Source: Accumulibacter sp. (GTDB lineage Bacteria > Pseudomonadota > Gammaproteobacteria > Burkholderiales > Rhodocyclaceae). Taken from it: a stretch of DNA of 5,754 bases. Positions within the stretch are counted from its first letter, which is position 1, and the number at the start of each line of letters is the position of its first letter. The position numbers were made by a program, and so were the translations under genes. Under the pieces are notes generated by a model. The model worked only from the letters and a program-made list of their open reading frames with translations, was not told the DNA's origin and did not search any database. The DNA lies in the NCBI GenBank assembly GCA_031284185.1, contig JAITAJ010000048.1, forward strand, positions 1 to 5,754, in the 5' to 3' direction. Shown here in pieces: positions 1-5,641 of this stretch.

Positions 1-7
1 CCCGAAC

Positions 8-26
8 CCCCGTTTTACGGACGGGG
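8..26 (-). terminator. GC-rich hairpin downstream of hemD (weak terminator candidate)
   Basis: CCCCGT (8-13) pairs with ACGGGG (21-26) around a 7-nt loop. It lies about 43 bases past the hemD stop in the direction of hemD transcription. No T-tract follows on the minus strand, so it is not a canonical rho-independent terminator. It could be a processing or pause hairpin, or part of a repeat. The remaining bases of 1-68 hold no start codon for a following gene; hemX or hemY, common hemD neighbours, would have to begin beyond the window. Confidence 0.25.
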
Positions 27-68
27 TTTCGACCGAAGCCGCTGGGGAGAAGGACACTCCCGGTTCGT

Positions 69-875
69 TCACAGCGGCGGACATGAATGCCCGTCGCTGA
101 TTTCTTCGGGCCAACGGTAAACACACAGGCCGGCGACCAACCCACTGTCGGCCGGTTCGGTCAGTACCACACGACGCAGCGCCAGCCGCGCGGCCTCGCC
201 GGCGATGCGCCGATGCGGAACGAATACCGGCAACCCGGCCAGTCGCTCGCGGCTGCCAGTATCGAGCAATTTCACCAGATTACGCAAACCCTCGCTGGAT
301 GAGAGGCTCACGGCGTCCAAGGCATTGTTGCGCAACAGCGACACGACGAACGCGCCGTCCGTCGGCGCCGCTCGCCGATAACAGGCCGCGCATTCGACAC
401 GCGCCCCCCGCGCGCGCAAGGTCTCGGCCAGGAGATCGCGGCCGCCGTTGCCGCGCAGAATGAGCACGGCGCGTCCGGCCATCCGCTCGACGCGCAGGGG
501 ATCGAGCGAGAGCAGGGCTTCGGAATCGTAGGTAGCGCGCGGCGCGATCACTTCCGGGATGCCGGCTTGCGCGAGCATTCCGGCGGTTCCCGGCCCCAGG
601 GCCGCCGCCGCGTGATTCCGCGGCCACGGACGCCGGGACAGCAGACGTTCGAGTCCGTGAGTCACCGCGTTCGGACTGATGAAGATGACCAGGGCAAAGC
701 CGTCCAGACGCGCGATGGCCTCATCCACCGCCCGCCAGTCTTCCGTGGGGGCGATGTCGATCAGCGGAAAGCGGATCGCCTCGCCGCCGCACGCCACGAT
801 CCGCGCCGCGAGGCCGGCGGCCTGGCCCGCCGGTCGGGTGACCAGGATGCGTTTGCCAAGAAGCGGCAGACTCAT
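69..875 (-). CDS. hemD: Uroporphyrinogen-III synthase (HemD)
   Basis: HemD closes and isomerises linear hydroxymethylbilane (made by HemC) to uroporphyrinogen III, the cytosolic branch-point precursor of heme, siroheme and cobalamin. The 268-residue product shows the family pattern: an N-terminal strand KRILVTRPAGQ (residues 8-18), then FISPNAV, an AALGPGT loop, a central VLILRGNGGRDLLAETL segment, SLSSSEGLRNL, and a C-terminal VVLTEPADSGLVAGL. The start is the ATG at 875, whose first bases overlap the hemC stop (ATGA). GGAGG lies 10 nt upstream on the minus strand (plus 886-890). The frame stays open further upstream but only as an out-of-frame shadow of hemC. The family core ends near LVAGL; about 17 further residues, ending GHSCPPL, do not look like HemD and may come from adjacent intergenic repeat DNA. 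HemD sequences diverge strongly, so the call rests on these motifs plus linkage to hemC. Confidence 0.93.
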   Translation of the reverse strand: MSLPLLGKRILVTRPAGQAAGLAARIVACGGEAIRFPLIDIAPTEDWRAVDEAIARLDGFALVIFISPNAVTHGLERLLSRRPWPRNHAAAALGPGTAGMLAQAGIPEVIAPRATYDSEALLSLDPLRVERMAGRAVLILRGNGGRDLLAETLRARGARVECAACYRRAAPTDGAFVVSLLRNNALDAVSLSSSEGLRNLVKLLDTGSRERLAGLPVFVPHRRIAGEAARLALRRVVLTEPADSGLVAGLCVYRWPEEISDGHSCPPL

Positions 876-1828
876 CGTCCGGCGGCCTCCGAAAGCAGCG
901 CGTCGGCGCCGCGCGTGCGCAAGTCTTCGGCCAGGCGCCGGCCAAGCGCCTCCGGGTCGCCGGATTCGCCCGATTCGCCGCGCCGCTCGCCGGCGATGAG
1001 TCGCCGCCCGTCCGGCGAGGCGACGAAACCGCGCAGCCACAGCGCCTCGCCGTCGAGCACCGCGTAAGCGCCCAGGGGAATCCGGCAACTGCCGCCCAGC
1101 GCCTGCGAGAACGCGCGTTCCGCGCGCGCGCAGCGCGCCGTCGGCGCGTCATGCAGCGCTTCGAGCCACGCCGCGCCGTCGGCGGTGCGCGCCGCCAGGA
1201 TTTCGATGCCCAGGGCGCCCTGTCCCGGCGCCGGCAGGAAGCGTTCGGGCGGCAGCATCGCGCGGATGCGGTCTTCCAGCCCGAGCCGGACCAGACCCGC
1301 CGCGGCAAGGATGATGGCGTCGTACCCGCCCTCGTCGAGCTTGCGCAGACGGGTGTCGAGATTGCCGCGCAGCGTCTCGATCTTCAGTTGCGGACAGGTG
1401 GAACGCAGGATCGCCGCGCGGCGCAGGCTGGACGTGCCGACGACCGCACCGGGCGGCAGGGCGTCCAGCCCGGCAAAGCGGTTGGAAACGAAGGCGTCGC
1501 AAGGGTTTTCGCGCGCGGTGATCGCCGCCAGTGCGAACCCGGGCGGCATGTCCATCGGCATGTCCTTCAAGGAATGCACGGCAAGATCGGCCCGCCGTTC
1601 GCGCAGCGCCGTTTCCAGTTCCTTGACGAATACGCCCTTGCCGCCCATCTGCGACAGCGGACATCGCGGATTCCGGTCGCCCCGGGTGGTGACGCCAAGC
1701 AGTTCGACGCGCGTTTCGGGATGAAGCGCCTGCAAGCGCGTCTGGACGTGGCGCGCCTGCCACAGAGCCAGACGGGATTCACGTGTGGCGATGACGATGC
1801 GGGAAGGAGCGGAATGGTTTGCGGGCAC
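872..1828 (-). CDS. hemC: Hydroxymethylbilane synthase (porphobilinogen deaminase, HemC)
   Basis: This cytosolic enzyme polymerises four porphobilinogen units into hydroxymethylbilane, the substrate of HemD. The 318-residue length fits the family (about 310). Visible motifs are the N-terminal ATRESRLALWQA (14-25), GGKGVFVKELE (62-72), the HSLKDMP loop with the catalytic Asp at residue 89, GTSSLRRAA (131-139), TLRGNLDTRL (152-161), LPAPGQGALGIE (198-209), and GGSCRIPLGAYA (245-256), whose Cys248 should carry the dipyrromethane cofactor. No key residue is missing. The start is a GTG at 1828; no in-frame ATG lies before the first conserved strand, and AGGT sits 7 nt upstream as a weak ribosome-binding site. 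Its TGA overlaps the hemD ATG, implying translational coupling. The C-terminal region has a short low-complexity insert, GESGESGDPE (284-293). A 183-bp gap separates hemC from algR, so it may have its own promoter as well as read-through from algZR. Confidence 0.97.
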   Translation of the reverse strand: MPANHSAPSRIVIATRESRLALWQARHVQTRLQALHPETRVELLGVTTRGDRNPRCPLSQMGGKGVFVKELETALRERRADLAVHSLKDMPMDMPPGFALAAITARENPCDAFVSNRFAGLDALPPGAVVGTSSLRRAAILRSTCPQLKIETLRGNLDTRLRKLDEGGYDAIILAAAGLVRLGLEDRIRAMLPPERFLPAPGQGALGIEILAARTADGAAWLEALHDAPTARCARAERAFSQALGGSCRIPLGAYAVLDGEALWLRGFVASPDGRRLIAGERRGESGESGDPEALGRRLAEDLRTRGADALLSEAAGR

Positions 1829-1876
1829 GGCGGCTACCTGAAAGCGCGGGGATCGGCGATATGAACGGACTGGCCG

Positions 1877-1905
1877 ATATTACGCGATGATGGGCCGGTC
1901 GTCGA
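1877..1905 (-). promoter_or_regulatory. Candidate hemC promoter
   Basis: On the minus strand TCGACG (plus 1900-1905) and TAATAT (plus 1877-1882) are separated by 17 bp. Each matches the sigma-70 consensus at 4 of 6 positions. This would place the transcript start about 40 nt upstream of the hemC GTG. TAATAT is an AT-rich island in GC-rich DNA, which helps a little, but the match is weak. Confidence 0.3.
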
Positions 1906-1933
1906 TGGCTCCGCCCGGTCGCCGATTCCCTGC

Positions 1934-1949
1934 CGGAACGCCCGTTCCG
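1934..1949. repeat. Short palindrome in the algR-hemC gap
   Basis: CGGAAC (1934-1939) and GTTCCG (1944-1949) form a perfect 6-bp inverted repeat around GCCC. Either arm could serve as an operator half-site, or the whole could form a small RNA hairpin upstream of hemC. The arm and flanking bases (CCGTTCCGC, 1942-1950) resemble the CCGTTCGTC core I recall for AlgR sites in Pseudomonas at 7 of 9 positions, which is only suggestive. Confidence 0.3.
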
Positions 1950-1968
1950 CGAGATCGGCGTCCATCCG

Positions 1969-1996
1969 CGGAAAGACCGGGAACGATGTCTTTCCG
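1969..1996 (-). terminator. Perfect 9-bp inverted repeat just after algR (attenuator or processing hairpin)
   Basis: CGGAAAGAC (1969-1977) and GTCTTTCCG (1988-1996) are exact reverse complements with a 10-nt loop. On the minus strand the hairpin begins about 15 nt after the algR stop, a typical place for a terminator, but the bases after it (CGGATGG) contain no T-tract. It could be a rho-assisted or partial terminator separating algZR from hemCD, or a 3'-end-stabilising hairpin. Confidence 0.4.
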
Positions 1997-2011
1997 AAAC
2001 CGCCTCGTCAG

Positions 2012-2785
2012 TCACGAGCTGAGCCGCCTGGCATACGATTTGACCAATGGCCATTGTCTGCGGCTGACCGGCAGCTTGTCCGGCGCTCCGCGCAACAGCG
2101 CCTGCCACTGGGTTTCGGCGCCCTCCGTGCATTTTTCGAAGCCGGCGATGGCTTCCCTCGCCACCAGCACGCTGCGGTGCAGCCGGATGAAACGCTCCGA
2201 AAATTCCTGTTCGAGATGTGTCAGCGATTCGTCGAGCAAATATTCCCGTTCCGCCGTGCGCGCCGTGACGTATTTGAAGTCCGCCTTCATGTAAAGAATG
2301 TCCGTCACGGGGATCAGCAGCAGACGTCCGCGCTCGTGGCACGAAAGATGGGTGCGCGGCGCGCCCTCCCGCAACTCCGGGAAGTTCCGCGGCGCGGCAC
2401 GGCGCCCCTGCCGGATTTTTTGCAGCGCCGCCGCCAGGCGCGGCGCGCGTACCGGCTTGAGCAGGTAATCGATGGCATCGATCTCGAAGGCGCGCACGGC
2501 ATAATCATCGTAAGCCGTGACGAAAATGATCGCCGGCGGCTCATCGAGCTTTGCCACGTGGTACGCCAGTTCGATGCCGTCCATCCCCGGCATGCGGATA
2601 TCCACCAGCATCACGTCCGGCACCGTCGCCTTCAGCGCCTCGACCGCGAGCCGTCCGTCGGGCGCCTCGGCGATCAGGACGTTGGGCGCCTCGGCGGCAA
2701 CGTCGGCCAGCAGATCGCGCAGACGCGCGCGCGCGGGCGCTTCGTCATCGACGATCATCACGGACAGGGTGGGCAGGGCATTCAT
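2012..2785 (-). CDS. algR: LytTR-family response regulator, AlgR-like
   Basis: The 257-residue product is a DNA-binding response regulator, the expected partner of the overlapping sensor kinase. Residues 7-125 form a receiver domain: the acidic pair D13/D14, the phosphoacceptor D62 in MLVDIRMPGMDG, T90 in FVTAYDDYAV, and K110 in YLLKPV. Residues about 150-255 form a LytTR domain: LLLIPVTDILYMKADFKYV, then LLDESLTHLEQEF, then FIRLHRSVLVAREAI. I chose the ATG at 2785 because it overlaps the kinase stop as ATGA and has GGGAG 8 nt upstream (plus 2794-2798). An ATG at 2803 would add six residues with poorer support. In Pseudomonas, AlgR controls type IV pili, alginate and other targets; the regulon here is unknown. 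The symbol reflects family and gene order; it is an ortholog call by synteny, not by tree. Confidence 0.92.
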   Translation of the reverse strand: MNALPTLSVMIVDDEAPARARLRDLLADVAAEAPNVLIAEAPDGRLAVEALKATVPDVMLVDIRMPGMDGIELAYHVAKLDEPPAIIFVTAYDDYAVRAFEIDAIDYLLKPVRAPRLAAALQKIRQGRRAAPRNFPELREGAPRTHLSCHERGRLLLIPVTDILYMKADFKYVTARTAEREYLLDESLTHLEQEFSERFIRLHRSVLVAREAIAGFEKCTEGAETQWQALLRGAPDKLPVSRRQWPLVKSYARRLSS

Positions 2786-3816
2786 GGCGCCGGCTCCCGG
2801 CATGGCAGGACGATGAGCACGCGGTACTCACGCGCTCCACCGGGCAGCGTTTCTTCCCGGGTTTCCAGGCGCGCTTCCAGATCGTAATAGAGAGAGAGAC
2901 GCTCGCGGATGTTGGACAACGCCATGCCGTTCCCCCTGGCGCTCTCCGCGCCGCCCGCGCTGGGATTGACCAGCCACACGCGCAGTTCATTCCCCTTGCG
3001 CGAAAAGCCGATGCGTATCGTGCCCGGTTCGCCGGAAGGCTCGATGCCGTGAAAGACCGCGTTTTCCAGCAAGGGCTGCAACAGGAGCGGTGGCACCTCC
3101 ACATCGGACGGGATGGCGTCGACCTCCCACATCACGTCGAGCCGGTCGCCGAGGCGCAGTTTTTCCAGGTCGAGGTATTGCCGGCACAGGGCGATTTCAT
3201 CGGCCAGCGGCACGAGGTCGCGGTGATCGCGCATCAGCGCGCGGAAAAGATCGGCCAGTTCCTCCAGCGCCAGCTCCGCGCGGCGGGGTTCCGAACGGAT
3301 CAGCGAAAGGACGGCGTTCAGGCTGTTGAACAGGAAATGCGGCCGGATGCGCGCCGTCAGCGCTTGCAGACGGGCCTCGGCCAGCGCCGGCGTGAACGTT
3401 CTGGCGCGCATCTCGAAGTAGAGCAAGAGGCCGACCGCGGTCAGCGCGGTCAGCACGGCCACGCGCGCGCCGCGTGGCCATCCACCGTTTTCCAGGCCCA
3501 TGAAACGCCAGAAATCGAATTGCAGCAGCGCGGACAGGACGGCCAGCAGGATCACGGCCGCTTGTCCCCAGCGCGCCGGCAGCCGCTGGACGATCCGCGC
3601 GGACAACCAGAGCAGCACGAGGTCGGAAAGCAGCAAGGGCTGCGCCCAGGCGGCCATTCCGACGTACCGCCCCATCCATTCGCCGATGTCGCGGCTCTGC
3701 GCCAGCGCCGCCGTCAGCACGCACAGGTTGACTCCCAGCAGGATGCGCAACATGACACCGAAATTGCGGAAATCCGGCAGGAAATGGCCGCTCGCATAAT
3801 GCTTTATACTCGACAT
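2782..3816 (-). CDS. algZ: LytS-type membrane sensor histidine kinase, AlgZ/FimS-like
   Basis: The 344-residue product is an inner-membrane histidine kinase. The N-terminal LPDFRN (13-18) is typical of proteobacterial members as I know them. About four hydrophobic helices follow (roughly 22-41, 56-75, 86-103, 117-136) with very short loops, so there is no sizeable periplasmic sensor domain. The His_kinase-type motif RPHFLFNSLN (158-167) carries the likely phosphorylated His160. The ATPase part has the N box LLQPLLENAVFHGIEP (Asn252) and a glycine-rich box GNGMALSNIRERL (295-307). The ATG at 3816 is kept because it precedes LPDFRN; no good Shine-Dalgarno is seen before it. A later ATG at residue 22 would lose the conserved N-terminus. 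The stop overlaps the regulator's ATG, so the pair is co-translated. The signal sensed is not apparent from sequence. Confidence 0.9.
   Translation of the reverse strand: MSSIKHYASGHFLPDFRNFGVMLRILLGVNLCVLTAALAQSRDIGEWMGRYVGMAAWAQPLLLSDLVLLWLSARIVQRLPARWGQAAVILLAVLSALLQFDFWRFMGLENGGWPRGARVAVLTALTAVGLLLYFEMRARTFTPALAEARLQALTARIRPHFLFNSLNAVLSLIRSEPRRAELALEELADLFRALMRDHRDLVPLADEIALCRQYLDLEKLRLGDRLDVMWEVDAIPSDVEVPPLLLQPLLENAVFHGIEPSGEPGTIRIGFSRKGNELRVWLVNPSAGGAESARGNGMALSNIRERLSLYYDLEARLETREETLPGGAREYRVLIVLPCREPAP
3805..3810 (+). promoter_or_regulatory. Candidate -10 element for argH
   Basis: TATACT matches the sigma-70 -10 consensus at 5 of 6 positions and lies about 40 nt upstream of the argH ATG, giving a short leader of roughly 33 nt. 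No good -35 hexamer lies at 16-18 bp (aaatgg at 17 bp). It falls inside the first codons of the divergent algZ. Confidence 0.3.
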
Positions 3817-3849
3817 CCGTCAATTCTAGCTCAAGCATTTGCCTTCGCC

Positions 3850-5274
3850 ATGAACCCCGAAATGACCTCACCGACTTCGCAATATACCTGGGCCAGCAAT
3901 TTTTCCGAGCCGATGGACGATCTCGTCAAGCGTTACACGGCATCGGTCGGCTTCGACCAACGCATGTGGCGGCAGGACATCCGCGGCTCGCTGGCACATG
4001 CCAGGATGCTGGCCCGCCAGGGCATCATCTCGACCCAGGACCTTTCCGACATTCAGCGCGGCATGGCGCAGATCGCCGGAGAGATAGAATCCGGCGCCTT
4101 CGTGTGGTCGCTGGGCTTCGAGGACGTGCATCTGAACATCGAGAAGCGTCTGACCGCGCTGGTCGGCGATGCCGGCAAGCGTCTGCACACCGGGCGTTCG
4201 CGCAACGATCAGGTGGCGACCGACATCCGTCTGTACCTGCGTGACGCGATCGACGACATCCAGATCCTGCTTGGGCAGTTCCAAGCCGCCCTGCTCGACC
4301 TCGCCGAGCGCGAGGCGGACACGCCGATGCCCGGTTTCACCCATCTTCAGGTGGCGCAGCCGACCACCTTCGGCCACCACGTGCTGGCCTGGTACGAAAT
4401 GACCCGGCGCGACGCCGAGCGTCTGGCCGACGTCAGGAAGCGCACCAACCGTCTGCCGCTCGGCGCCGCCGCGCTGGCCGGCACGACTTACCCGATCGAT
4501 CGTGAATTCGTGGCCGCCGAGCTTGGTTTCGACGAAGTCTGCGAAAATTCGCTCGACGCCGTTTCCGACCGCGATTTCGCCATCGAATTCTGTTCCGCCG
4601 CCGCGCTCTTGATGATGCACGTCTCGCGCATGTCCGAGGAACTGGTGTTGTGGATGAATCCGCGTTTCGCCTTCGTGAAGATTCCCGATCGTTTCCTGAC
4701 CGGCAGTTCGATCATGCCGCAGAAGAAGAACCCGGACGTACCCGAGCTTGCGCGCGGCAAGACGGGGCGCGTTTACGGCCATCTGGCCGCGCTGCTGACC
4801 CTGATGAAGGGGCAGCCGCTGGCTTACAACAAGGACAACCAGGAAGACAAGGAGCCTCTGTTCGACACGGTGGATACGCTGACCGACACGCTGCGCATTT
4901 TTGCCGCCATGATCTCGGGCATCATCGTTCGCCCGGAGGCGATGAGCGATGCCTTGCGTCAGGGGTTCGCCACGGCGACCGACCTGGCCGACTATCTGGC
5001 GCGCAAGGGCCTGCCTTTCCGCGACGCGCACCGGGTCGTCGGTCAGGCCGTGCGGCGGGCGGAGGAGCTTGGCGTCGACCTGCCGCAGCTGTCGCTGTCC
5101 GAGCTGCGATCCTTTTCGCCGCTGATCGAGGAGGACGTTTTTTCGGCCCTGACCATCGAGGGATCGCTGGCCGCGCGCAAGCACGCGGGTGGCACCGCGC
5201 CGGAGCAGGTTCGCGCCGCGATCGCGCGTTCCAGAGGACGGTGTCAGAGGATAGCGTCAGAGGATAGAGGATAG
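3850..5274 (+). CDS. argH: Argininosuccinate lyase (ArgH)
   Basis: ArgH cleaves argininosuccinate to arginine and fumarate, the last step of arginine synthesis, as a cytosolic homotetramer of the fumarase/aspartase superfamily. The 474-residue product shows WASNFSEP near the N-terminus (14-21), FEDVHLNIEKRL (90-101), the HTGRSRNDQVATD region (113-125), GFTHLQVAQP with the catalytic His165 (162-171), and the superfamily signature GSSIMPQKKNP (285-295) holding the mobile-loop serine. NKDNQEDKEPLFD (327-339) is also diagnostic. I chose the ATG at 3850; another at 3862 would drop four residues, and neither has a clear ribosome-binding site. The frame remains open far upstream, but that part is antisense to algZ and is not ArgH. 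The family core ends near PEQVRAAIARSR; the last 12 or so residues are encoded by a 13-nt tandem repeat. It diverges from algZ with a 33-bp gap, the same arrangement as in Pseudomonas. Confidence 0.97.
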   Translation: MNPEMTSPTSQYTWASNFSEPMDDLVKRYTASVGFDQRMWRQDIRGSLAHARMLARQGIISTQDLSDIQRGMAQIAGEIESGAFVWSLGFEDVHLNIEKRLTALVGDAGKRLHTGRSRNDQVATDIRLYLRDAIDDIQILLGQFQAALLDLAEREADTPMPGFTHLQVAQPTTFGHHVLAWYEMTRRDAERLADVRKRTNRLPLGAAALAGTTYPIDREFVAAELGFDEVCENSLDAVSDRDFAIEFCSAAALLMMHVSRMSEELVLWMNPRFAFVKIPDRFLTGSSIMPQKKNPDVPELARGKTGRVYGHLAALLTLMKGQPLAYNKDNQEDKEPLFDTVDTLTDTLRIFAAMISGIIVRPEAMSDALRQGFATATDLADYLARKGLPFRDAHRVVGQAVRRAEELGVDLPQLSLSELRSFSPLIEEDVFSALTIEGSLAARKHAGGTAPEQVRAAIARSRGRCQRIASEDRG

Positions 5275-5280
5275 AAGACG
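5232..5280 (+). repeat. Degenerate 13-nt tandem repeat at the argH 3' end
   Basis: Three copies begin CAGAGGA at 5232, 5245 and 5258, a 13-nt spacing. The second and third read CAGAGGATAG; the first is diverged (CAGAGGACG). A shorter GAGGATAG copy (5267-5274) and a related GAAGACGG follow. The array spans the argH stop and supplies the stop codon itself. It looks like an intergenic microsatellite that has replaced or extended the native gene end. Confidence 0.65.
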
Positions 5281-5287
5281 GAAGGCT

Positions 5288-5306
5288 TGCGGCGCGGAGC
5301 GCCGCA
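5288..5306 (+). terminator. Strong GC hairpin after argH
   Basis: TGCGGCGC (5288-5295) pairs with GCGCCGCA (5299-5306), an 8-bp perfect stem with a GGA loop, 13 nt after the argH stop. The stem is stable, but atgtcaacc follows instead of a T-tract. It could end or stabilise the argH transcript, and on the minus strand could also stop transcription arriving from the CRISPR array. Confidence 0.4.
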
Positions 5307-5344
5307 TGTCAACCATGAACATGAATATTGATACGCAGCGGAGC

Positions 5345-5459
5345 TTGTGGGCGACCGTCGGTCTGTGGGTGGGCGGGAAATGCGTAGCGTTTTCCACGGG
5401 CCATCCACAGGATTGCGCGTAGCGCAAAGGCGGAAACCGGCGCAACCGGTTGCCCACAA
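5345..5459. repeat. Multi-branched inverted-repeat block (possible structured RNA or mobile-repeat relic)
   Basis: TTGTGGGC (5345-5352) and GCCCACAA (5452-5459) are perfect complements. Between them lie, in order: GACC/GGTC (5353-5356, 5360-5363); CTGTGGGTGG/CCATCCACAG (5363-5372, 5401-5410, one G-T mismatch) with an inner GGAAA/TTTCC; TTGCGC-GTA-GCGCAA (5413-5427); and AACCGG/CCGGTT (5435-5440, 5446-5451). The segment could therefore fold into a closing stem with several arms. No known RNA family is recognised and no transposase is adjacent. GC-rich DNA forms chance hairpins, so the call is only that inverted repeats are unusually dense. Confidence 0.45.
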
Positions 5460-5594
5460 ATCCACAACGTTCGCCGTTTCGGGCGCGGCGGCGCAGCCTG
5501 TCTCCCCTCTGGGCCAACCAGCCCGCAGGAGAGCGGATGGCGCGTCGCCGTGACCGTTCCCTGAGAGCACGAACAGTCGTTTGAACCCAAATCG

Positions 5595-5633
5595 CATTTA
5601 TTCATCGGTCAGTAATTTAGCGTATAATAAATG
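5595..5633. repeat. AT-rich inverted repeat flanking the array end
   Basis: CATTTATT (5595-5602) and AATAAATG (5626-5633) are perfect 8-bp complements with a 23-nt AT-rich loop. The right arm runs 4 bases into the truncated CRISPR repeat. It could mark the end of the array transcript or a protein-binding site. No T-tract follows it on the minus strand. Confidence 0.4.
5623..5628 (+). promoter_or_regulatory. Perfect -10-like TATAAT pointing into the array
   Basis: TATAAT lies 2 bases before the truncated repeat. The best -35 partner (TTCATC, 5601-5606, 16-bp spacing) is poor. If active, it would transcribe the array antisense to the expected crRNA direction. A chance match in an AT-rich patch is the simpler reading. 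Confidence 0.2.
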
Positions 5634-5641
5634 GGCGCGAC
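5630..5641 (-). repeat. Truncated terminal CRISPR repeat
   Basis: AATGGGCGCGAC is identical to the last 12 bases of the full repeat at 5677-5708 and sits exactly 67 bp before the equivalent bases there, the same period as the next repeat. The 20 bases to its left (5610-5629) match the repeat only at chance level. In crRNA sense the repeat's first 12 bases are kept and its second stem arm and handle are lost, as expected for a leader-distal terminal repeat. Confidence 0.85.

Larger units (their letters stand above)
5275..5629. other. Intergenic region between argH and the CRISPR array, no convincing gene
   Basis: These 355 bases contain no reading frame I can support. All three minus-strand frames are open for 86-117 codons, but their translations are unrelated to any protein family I recognise, lack ribosome-binding sites, and appear to reflect repeat-like GC-rich DNA. 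What is present is secondary structure: a GC hairpin after argH (5288-5306), a multi-hairpin block (5345-5459), smaller palindromes such as GGCG/CGCC at 5539-5549, and an AT-rich inverted repeat at 5595-5633. Composition changes abruptly from GC-rich to AT-rich near 5590, just before the array. My impression is that it is a dispersed intergenic repeat; this was not checked. Confidence 0.6.

Noticed and set aside
960..985. Tandem GATTCGCC words inside hemC as a repeat element
   Set aside because: They encode only a short ESGESG low-complexity patch in frame within an otherwise normal HemC; there is no sign of insertion or frameshift.
721..1308. Minus-strand frames overlapping hemC and hemD, and plus-strand frames across 567-1864
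   Set aside because: They coincide with hemC/hemD in other phases, and the translations are Arg/Ala-rich with no family match.
2551..3849. Long plus-strand open frame in phase with and upstream of argH, suggesting a fused 907-residue protein
   Set aside because: It is antisense to algR and algZ, both of which have clear domain motifs. The translated part is compositionally biased and unlike any family, and ArgH starts naturally at 3850.
3868..5184. 438-codon minus-strand open frame covering most of argH
   Set aside because: argH is unambiguous on the other strand; this frame is a GC-rich codon-bias shadow without recognisable motifs.
5501..5531. GGGC/GCCC hairpin with CTCC/GGAG outer pairs as a terminator
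   Set aside because: Short, interrupted by mismatches, with no T-tract on either strand.
5244..5605. Overlapping minus-strand frames of 86-117 codons between argH and the array
   Set aside because: All three frames are open at once, none has a ribosome-binding site, and the translations run through hairpins and the 13-nt repeat. Repeat DNA explains them better than a gene.
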